Of a stretch of DNA of 64,000 bases, positions 58,119-64,000 are shown one piece after another (positions within the stretch are counted from its first letter, which is position 1; every line of letters starts with the position of its first letter). This stretch comes from Prevotella sp. P3-122 (GTDB lineage: Bacteria; Bacteroidota; Bacteroidia; Bacteroidales; Bacteroidaceae). The DNA lies in the NCBI RefSeq assembly GCF_002251365.1, contig NZ_NPJH01000092.1, positions 1 to 64,000 of the forward strand, given 5' to 3'. A model generated the notes under the pieces. It worked only from the letters and a program-made list of their open reading frames with translations. It had not been told where the DNA came from and did no database searches. The position numbers and the translations under genes are program-made.

Positions 58119-60356
58119 ATGATGAAAAAATTACTTTTAGGTATTATTGGTGTTGCCCTTGCCGCCAATGTCAGTGCACAGTCACTCGACTTCGGCAAGG
58201 TTAAGACCTCACACCTGCCTTATGTAGGTGTCAAGTCATCGCCTTTAACACAGGTAAAGAGTCTGGATCAAGTAAAGCCAGGCAAGAAAATGTCCTCACG
58301 CATGCAGTTGGCTAATGCTGCCACCTTCAACGAGGTAAGCAAGAGTATGAGACTGAACGGTGCCAGCATCAAGCGTAACAGCAGTTCTGCCGTCGCTGCC
58401 GATGCTCCTCTCGCATGGTGGGGTTATCCTAAGGAGTCTTCAGGTCAAGTTTTAACATTTGGCTTCGACCTGCTTGCTCAAGCATTTGGTGCTACATTTC
58501 TTAGTGGACAGACCGATTACAATGTTGCATGCCTTATCCCCGGCAACTATGCAGAGGCGAAAATAGACTCCGTGGAATTCGTTATCTATGGCGGACAAAA
58601 GTATGAAAACCTTACCGTCTGGGTGGCTCCTTACGCTGAGGTAGAGGAAAAAGGAAATGTGTACTATAACCCACCTGTTTCTCCCGATAGTGCAGCAATA
58701 AAGGTCGTAGTGCCTGCTGATGAGATTAGCAAGATACCTTCTGGAAAAGCAGGTTTCATAGGCGTCAAGCTGCCTGTTTCCTACAAGATACCTGCTGACG
58801 GATGTTTCGTAGGCTATGCCTTCAAGGGTGAAAGTTCCGGTCGTCCTATCATCACATGGTATACGGATGGAACAAATGGTGGTTTGCTTTATAAGTATGA
58901 CACTGGTGGAGTGTCCGTGTTTGACAATTTCTATGGTTTAGGACTCGGTGACCTTACAATACAAATCGGAATGGATGTGTCTGAGTGTGAGGCCAACAGC
59001 GCTTCCGTGTCTGCTGATGCCGAGCAGACTGTCCTCGTAGGTGCTGCAAACCAATACAATTTCTATGTCGCAAACAACTGTGCAAAAGCCATAACATCCA
59101 TCGACTACATCATCAGCGAGGATGGTGAGGTCGGCGAGGAGCGTCATCTTGACCTTAGCTCTCCTATTGCTGCCAACGATTATGGCGTGCTGCCTTTGGC
59201 AAACAAGGTATTCAGCACCGACGGTGTCCATACTATTGAGTTGACAGTAACTAAGGTGAACGGCAATCAGAACATTGCAGAAGATAATACTGCGTCAAAC
59301 AGCATCATAGCTCTTGAGAAAGGTGCCGAGCGTACATCTGTCGTAGAGGAGTTGACTGGTACATGGTGCGGATGGTGCCCACGTGGACATGTGGGTCTTG
59401 AGAACCTCAAGAAGACATTCGGTGACAAGGTCATAACACTTGCAGGTCACTACACATTTGGCGAGAACGCCGTTGACCCGATGAACTGTTATGAGTATAA
59501 CCAGAACGATGTTCTCGGCAACTATGGTGTTGTTGCTAATCAGCTTTCTTCGTATCTTGGTGGTGGTGGCCTGCCCGGCGCTTTGTTCGACCGTCTTCTT
59601 AGTGCTGACCCATATATGGGATTAAACAACCAACTCAATCAACAGGGAACCGTAGATTATGGTGCTGACGATCTTGTCAATGCCATAAATCAGGCCATAC
59701 CTTCTGAGGCTTCGGTGAACTTGTCAGCAAGCTGGACCGATGACACCAAGACTGCCATCAAGGTAGACTTTTCTACTACATTCAACTACGACCGCTTTGG
59801 TGAGAACCCCTACGGTGTAGGCTTTATCCTCTCCGAGAATGCCATGAAGGGTACTGGTACACAATGGATGCAGCTGAATTACTATTCCAATAGCTACAAA
59901 GACTATCGGGCTGCAGCGGCATATTACAAGAACGCTGACATGCTCTCATGGTTCGAGGCTGAGCCGTTTGTACCGATGGAATACAGCAACGTTGTCGTTC
60001 AGTCGTGGCGTCCGCTTGGAGATGCTCTCTTTACAGAGAGCGAGGAGAGCGACATCGTAAAGGGTGAGGTCATCAATTACACCAACACCCTCCCTGTCAC
60101 CAGCACCCTCATTCAGGACAAGGATATGCTGAGCCTCACAGCAATACTCGTTAACCTCAACAACCTCGGTATCGTAAATGCCGCACAGGTACATCTCGGA
60201 GCAGGTGCTGCTGGCATTACCGACGTTCAGAAGGATGCAAACAGCACTGTCGTTGAGCGTTACAACCTCAACGGTATGCGCGTCAATGCTCCTCAGAAGG
60301 GTCTTAACATTGTTAAGCTTGCCGATGGCAGGTGCGTGAAGGTTGCAGTAAAGTAA
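58119..60356 (+). CDS. Omp28-like secreted protein with thioredoxin-type CGWC motif and sorting tail
   Basis: A 745-residue secreted protein with signal peptide MKKLLLGIIGVALAANVSAQ. A beta-rich N-terminal region precedes an Ig-like part (YNFYVANNCAKAITSIDYII). A thioredoxin-like domain of the Omp28 type follows, with the redox pair TGTWCGWCPRGH (Cys417 and Cys420) and YGVVANQLSSYLGGGGLPGA. The end (YNLNGMRVNAPQKGLNIVKL...) is a Por/type-IX sorting tail. It may be separated from the operon by the hairpin at 58051. Omp28-related proteins are linked to surface-exposed functions in the phylum; a redox role is inference from the CxxC. Confidence 0.82.
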   Translation: MMKKLLLGIIGVALAANVSAQSLDFGKVKTSHLPYVGVKSSPLTQVKSLDQVKPGKKMSSRMQLANAATFNEVSKSMRLNGASIKRNSSSAVAADAPLAWWGYPKESSGQVLTFGFDLLAQAFGATFLSGQTDYNVACLIPGNYAEAKIDSVEFVIYGGQKYENLTVWVAPYAEVEEKGNVYYNPPVSPDSAAIKVVVPADEISKIPSGKAGFIGVKLPVSYKIPADGCFVGYAFKGESSGRPIITWYTDGTNGGLLYKYDTGGVSVFDNFYGLGLGDLTIQIGMDVSECEANSASVSADAEQTVLVGAANQYNFYVANNCAKAITSIDYIISEDGEVGEERHLDLSSPIAANDYGVLPLANKVFSTDGVHTIELTVTKVNGNQNIAEDNTASNSIIALEKGAERTSVVEELTGTWCGWCPRGHVGLENLKKTFGDKVITLAGHYTFGENAVDPMNCYEYNQNDVLGNYGVVANQLSSYLGGGGLPGALFDRLLSADPYMGLNNQLNQQGTVDYGADDLVNAINQAIPSEASVNLSASWTDDTKTAIKVDFSTTFNYDRFGENPYGVGFILSENAMKGTGTQWMQLNYYSNSYKDYRAAAAYYKNADMLSWFEAEPFVPMEYSNVVVQSWRPLGDALFTESEESDIVKGEVINYTNTLPVTSTLIQDKDMLSLTAILVNLNNLGIVNAAQVHLGAGAAGITDVQKDANSTVVERYNLNGMRVNAPQKGLNIVKLADGRCVKVAVK

Positions 60357-60376
60357 TCTTGTAACCTCAAATAAAC

Positions 60377-60414
60377 AAAAAATGTGCAGGGCTTGAGTGC
60401 TCTGCACATTTTTT
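60377..60414 (+). terminator. Rho-independent terminator after the uptake locus
   Basis: AATGTGCAGGGC...GTGCTCTGCACATT is a strong stem flanked by AAAA and followed by TTTTTTTT (60409-60416). It ends the Omp28-like gene transcript on the plus strand. Confidence 0.88.
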
Positions 60415-60544
60415 TTGTTTATCCCAAAAGAGTCTGTGTTTATCCTGGTTCATCATTGTTCATCTGGCTTAACGGAAACGTTCGTTTGAATGCACTTTTG
60501 GCGTGGCTCAGCATAACCCAACCAAACAATTTTGGCTCATCAAG

Positions 60545-60700
60545 CATTTAGAATGGCTACCGCTTATTGTTGCATGGCCAGGGTATATTGTTTTCATTGC
60601 TGATAAGGTTAATAACCTTAAGGCCGTAAGGTTATTAACCTTTCAGCCGTAAGGTTATTAACCTTATCAGTGTTGTAAACATAATCGTAGGCTATGACAG
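60545..60700 (+). repeat. Dispersed palindromic element, copy 3 (three arms)
   Basis: The 61-base core (60605-60665) is identical to that of copy 2, with three GGTTAATAACC/GGTTATTAACC arms. Upstream flank CTACCGCTTATTGTTGCATG matches copy 1; the downstream flank TTATCAG...GCTATGACAG matches copies 1 and 2 in part. It lies in the 527-base convergent spacer; the rest of that spacer (60421-60544, 60701-60883) shows no gene. Confidence 0.92.
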
Positions 60701-60883
60701 ATATATAAGACCCTCTTAAAGTATAATGTCTATAAAACATCACTTCATATCTCGGATGAACCAAACAAGTTTGCTGGCCTCTGCTCTAGCCTTGCACAAA
60801 CGTGTGCGTGAAAGGTGCATTCATTAGGAATCCCTTCCCAATGTTTTTCCCACATCGCTTTCATCTCTTGGATGCCAGCGGGC

Positions 60884-61930
60884 TTACAGCAAGGCATCGT
60901 ATATTCTCAGTGCCTCCCTCATCTCGCTTATGCAGATATATTCGTCGGCAGAATGTGAGCGGCTTGACTGTCCGGGGCCAAGCTTGAACGACGGGAAGGA
61001 CATCAGTGCCTGGTCGCTAAGGGTGGGAGAGCCGAAAGGAGTCAGTCCCAGTGCTATGCAGCGTGCTATTAGCGGATGGTCTTTGGGAATATGCGACGAG
61101 TGCAGGCGGAAGGAATGGGCCTTCACCTCTGAGCGTACATGCTGGCGAATGATGTCGAAGACCTCCTCGTTGGTATATAGCTCGTTTGTACGCACATCTA
61201 CAAGCATTGTGCATTTGTCGGGAATTACGTTGTGCTGCGTGCCGGCATTTATTACCGTTAGTGTCATCTTTGTCGGACCGAGCAGGTCGCTGACCCTGTC
61301 AAACTTGTAGTCCCTTATCCACTGCATGTCATCGAGTGCTTCGTATATGGCATTCACTCCCTCGTTGCGTGCTGCATGCCCGCTTTTCCCGTGGCTTATC
61401 ACGTCGAGCACCATTAGTCCTCGCTCTGCTATTGCCGGCTGCATGCCTGTTGGCTCGCCCACTATGGCAACGTCGATGTGTGGCAGCAATGGGAGGACGA
61501 GGCTTATGCCGTTGGCTCCGCTCACCTCCTCTTCTGCTGATGCTAAATAGACGAGATTGTAATTACGCTTTTCTTTAATCTTCTTTCTGAATATCTGCAG
61601 CAGCGTCACCAGTCCACCCCCGCAGTCGTTGCTGCCAAGTCCATAGAGCCTGTCATCCTCTATTTCGGGACTGTATGGGTCGCGGTTCCATGTCGCTACT
61701 GGCTTCACGGTATCTATATGTGCGTTGATTAGCAGGGTCTGCCGGCTCTCGTCATATTCCGGGTCGATGGTCCATATGTTGTTCCCTTTTCTGTGTACCG
61801 TAAGCCCATAGCTGCTGATGGTGTTCTCCATGATGTCGGCAGCCTTGTCCTCGTTGCGGCTTGCCGACGGGGTGGCAATGAGCTGCTGTAGTAACGTTAC
61901 GGCCCCGTCAAGATATTCGTCGGTTGTCAT
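60884..61930 (-). CDS. M20 metallohydrolase, acetyl- or succinyl-ornithine deacylase-like
   Basis: A 348-residue M20 zinc hydrolase. Metal and active-site residues are in LLINAHIDTVKPV (His, Asp), DRLYGLGSNDCGGG (Asp), LASAEEEVSGANG (Glu-Glu) and the C-terminal GPGQSSRSHSADEYI (His). The overall form matches ArgE/DapE relatives, and in Bacteroidales such genes serve as the acylornithine deacylase of arginine synthesis. argB is far away in this window, so the assignment rests on family only; a broader peptidase or acylase role is possible. It has a good promoter (61974-62004). Confidence 0.82.
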   Translation of the reverse strand: MTTDEYLDGAVTLLQQLIATPSASRNEDKAADIMENTISSYGLTVHRKGNNIWTIDPEYDESRQTLLINAHIDTVKPVATWNRDPYSPEIEDDRLYGLGSNDCGGGLVTLLQIFRKKIKEKRNYNLVYLASAEEEVSGANGISLVLPLLPHIDVAIVGEPTGMQPAIAERGLMVLDVISHGKSGHAARNEGVNAIYEALDDMQWIRDYKFDRVSDLLGPTKMTLTVINAGTQHNVIPDKCTMLVDVRTNELYTNEEVFDIIRQHVRSEVKAHSFRLHSSHIPKDHPLIARCIALGLTPFGSPTLSDQALMSFPSFKLGPGQSSRSHSADEYICISEMREALRIYDALL

Positions 61931-61973
61931 AGTGTATTATCTATGGAAATTATTAGTGAAAATGTTGATGCTG

Positions 61974-62004
61974 CAAAATTAAGCAAAAATAATCTTGCAG
62001 GCAA
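61974..62004 (-). promoter_or_regulatory. Promoter of the M20 hydrolase gene
   Basis: TTG (62002-62004) and TAATTTTG (61974-61981) on the minus strand, 20 bases apart; 43 bases before the start codon. Confidence 0.7.
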
Positions 62005-62186
62005 CTTTATTGCCTGTAAACAGCCCCGAAATACGAAGATACCTTCATCAGCCAAAGACATTCGTAGGCTCACGAAGGTATGTTCATTAAAATAAGAGTA
62101 TTTTTTCATGACCCACCTAAAGAAATTTTTTATGTCCGAGTGTATAAATTGATTTGTATTCTCTTCGGTTAATCGAAATTTTATGC

Positions 62187-62194
62187 TAACTTTG
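62187..62194 (+). promoter_or_regulatory. -7 box of the acyl-CoA synthetase gene
   Basis: TAACTTTG, 25 bases before the ATG at 62220. No -33 box at the usual distance is clear. Confidence 0.55.
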
Positions 62195-62219
62195 CAATTG
62201 GTATTAATACATTATCGCT

Positions 62220-64000
62220 ATGCAGACAAATTCTCATCTTTCGGTACTTATACACGACCAGGCTAGGAAATATGGCAACCGTAGTGTTTTGACCTTCCGC
62301 CCGTTTGGAAGTCTACAGTGGAAAACCGTGACATGGAACCAGTTCTCGTTGAGGGTGAAGCAAGTGTCTAACGCCATGCTCAACCTGAACATCAAGCCGC
62401 AGGAGAATATTGCTGTTTTCGCACAGAACTGCATACATTATTTATATACTGATTTCGGAGCCTACGGTGTAAAGGCTGTCAGCATACCGTTCTATGCTAC
62501 GAGCAGCGAGACGCAGATACAGTTTATGATTAATGATGCGCAGGTGCGTGTGCTGTTTGTGGGCGAGCAGGAGCAGTATGACAAGGCCTTGAGGGTCTTT
62601 ACCCTGTGTCCGTCGCTTGAGCGCATCATTATCTTTGATGAGAGTGTCCGCATAAGTCCCAATGACCCTAATGCCATGTACTTCTCCGACTTCCTGAAGC
62701 TCGGAGAGGGATTGCCTCGTCAGACGGAAGTGGAAAATTTGTGGAAAACGGCCGATTTCAACGATATCTGCAACATATTATATACCAGTGGGACCACGGG
62801 CGACTCCAAGGGCGTCGTGCTCACGTATGGGCAATACCAAGCCGCACTCGAGGCCAATGACAAGTGTGTGCCTGTTAGTGAGGACGACCGTTCCATCTCG
62901 TTCCTGCCGCTCACGCATATCTTTGAACGTGGATGGGCATATCTGTGTCTGTCGGAGGGTGCCGAGATAATCATCAATACCTATCCCAAGGAGATACAGG
63001 ACTCTATGAGGCAGACACACCCCACATGTATGTCGTCGGTGCCGAGGTTTTGGGAGAAAGTATACCAGGCTGTCAAGGATAAGATTGACCGCTCGGGTAC
63101 TGTGCAGAAAAAGATGTTTGCCTATGCGCTGTCTGTGGGCCGCAAGTACAATATTGAATATCTCAGTCATGCCAAGCGTCCGCCATTGCCATTGGCATTG
63201 GAATATAAGGTCGTTGACAAGGCTATCTTGAGCCTTGTGCGCAAGACCATGGGACTTATCAAACCGAATATCTTCCCAACAGCAGGTGCCTATGTGTCGC
63301 CCGAAGTTGAGGAATTCATCCATTCCATCGGTCTGAACATGGTTGTTGGCTATGGTCTTACCGAGAGTCTGGCCACTGTGTCATGCGACCATCTCTCCGA
63401 TGGCTATACTCTCGGTTCTGTGGGCCGTCCCATCGAGGGCATACAGATAAAGATTGGCGAGAACGATGAGATTTTGCTCAAGGGCCCGACCATCACACGT
63501 GGCTACTATAAGCGTGATTCCATAAATGCCGTGTCGTTTGACGAGGATGGCTTCTTCCATACAGGCGACTCCGGTTATCTGAAAGATGGCGAGCTGTTCC
63601 TTAAGGAGCGCATAAAAGACCTCTTCAAGACCAGCAACGGTAAGTATATCGCACCACAGCAGATAGAGGCCTTGCTCCTTGTCGACAAGTTTGTCGACCA
63701 GGCGGCCGTCATCGCCGACCAGCGAAAGTTTGTCTCGGCACTCATCGTACCGGCATATTCCCAGCTTGAGGAGTGGGCACGCGACAATGGCGTTTCTTAT
63801 TCCACTATTGACGAGCTGTGCGCTCATCCGAAGGTGAATGCCATGATGAAGGAACGTATTGACACGCTGCAGCAGACATTGTCGCACTATGAGCAGATAA
63901 AGAGATTCACAATTCTGCCGAAACCATTCTCTATGGAAAGCGGAGAACTTACCAATACCCTTAAGCTAAGAAGGCAGGTGGTGAATAAGAACTATAAGGA
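62220..64000 (+). CDS. AMP-forming long-chain acyl-CoA synthetase (cut by the window end)
   Basis: At least 593 residues with no stop before the window ends. It adenylates a fatty acid and transfers it to CoA at the membrane. Visible motifs are the P-loop LYTSGTTGDSKGVVLTY (near residues 182-198), LPLTHIFERGWAYL, the adenylate motif MVVGYGLTESLATVSC, and FHTGDSGYLKDGELFLKERI with the hinge and lysine-bearing KTSNGKYIAPQ. It resembles the FadD15/FAA-type subfamily. The start MQTNSHLSVLIHDQARKYGN is supported by the -7 box. Divergent from the M20 gene. Confidence 0.92.
   Translation, partial: MQTNSHLSVLIHDQARKYGNRSVLTFRPFGSLQWKTVTWNQFSLRVKQVSNAMLNLNIKPQENIAVFAQNCIHYLYTDFGAYGVKAVSIPFYATSSETQIQFMINDAQVRVLFVGEQEQYDKALRVFTLCPSLERIIIFDESVRISPNDPNAMYFSDFLKLGEGLPRQTEVENLWKTADFNDICNILYTSGTTGDSKGVVLTYGQYQAALEANDKCVPVSEDDRSISFLPLTHIFERGWAYLCLSEGAEIIINTYPKEIQDSMRQTHPTCMSSVPRFWEKVYQAVKDKIDRSGTVQKKMFAYALSVGRKYNIEYLSHAKRPPLPLALEYKVVDKAILSLVRKTMGLIKPNIFPTAGAYVSPEVEEFIHSIGLNMVVGYGLTESLATVSCDHLSDGYTLGSVGRPIEGIQIKIGENDEILLKGPTITRGYYKRDSINAVSFDEDGFFHTGDSGYLKDGELFLKERIKDLFKTSNGKYIAPQQIEALLLVDKFVDQAAVIADQRKFVSALIVPAYSQLEEWARDNGVSYSTIDELCAHPKVNAMMKERIDTLQQTLSHYEQIKRFTILPKPFSMESGELTNTLKLRRQVVNKNYK

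Overview
The window looks like the chromosome of a gut-type Bacteroidales bacterium, most likely of the Prevotella/Segatella/Bacteroides group. The evidence is a SusC/SusD pair with Bacteroidetes lipoproteins, secreted proteins ending in a Por/type-IX-like sorting tail (YNxxGQ/DGRR...KG...V), hybrid-type and AraC regulators, and many promoters of the Bacteroidetes form (TTG or TTTG, about 20 bases, TAnnTTTG) without clear Shine-Dalgarno sites. Species cannot be named from sequence reading alone.

Layout. 1-9.4 kb is mostly housekeeping: the tail of an ISAon1/ISL3-like transposase, a tRNA with anticodon CAT, ribF and an overlapping CPBP membrane protease, an ECF sigma factor with a small membrane partner, speA-argB, and aroK-topA. 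9.4-26.4 kb is an accessory carbohydrate region: a SusR-like membrane regulator (propeller, Y_Y_Y, TM, AraC HTH, no kinase), an ECF sigma factor, an AraC regulator, and a minus-strand block with a GH28/GH49-like beta-helix hydrolase, two paralogous alginate-lyase-superfamily proteins and a large secreted protein. The block carries clear scars of tandem duplication: a second copy of the lyase, a 5' stub of the hydrolase, and a broken paralogue of the secreted protein. It has no SusC/SusD of its own.

26.6-37 kb holds a LysR regulator, a split threonine/serine exporter behind a tiny membrane protein, ung with a DUF3109 gene, gpmI, rmuC, tRNA-Asn, an S41 protease and a membrane-anchored AraC regulator. 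37.9-47.5 kb holds rimP-nusA-infB and the sufBCDS iron-sulfur cluster operon. 48-60.4 kb holds rnhB, a WYL regulator, and an outer-membrane uptake locus (SusC, SusD, HExxH lipoprotein, DUF4302, BACON, Omp28/thioredoxin-like). The last part carries an M20 deacylase (ArgE-like) and the start of an AMP-forming acyl-CoA synthetase cut by the window end.

The most unusual non-coding signal is a dispersed element of about 130-155 bp present three times (9.7, 37.3 and 60.6 kb). Its core is made of GGTTAATAACC / GGTTATTAACC arms. Two copies share an identical 61-bp three-arm core; the third is inverted and has only two arms. A second, composite repeat lies next to the middle copy.
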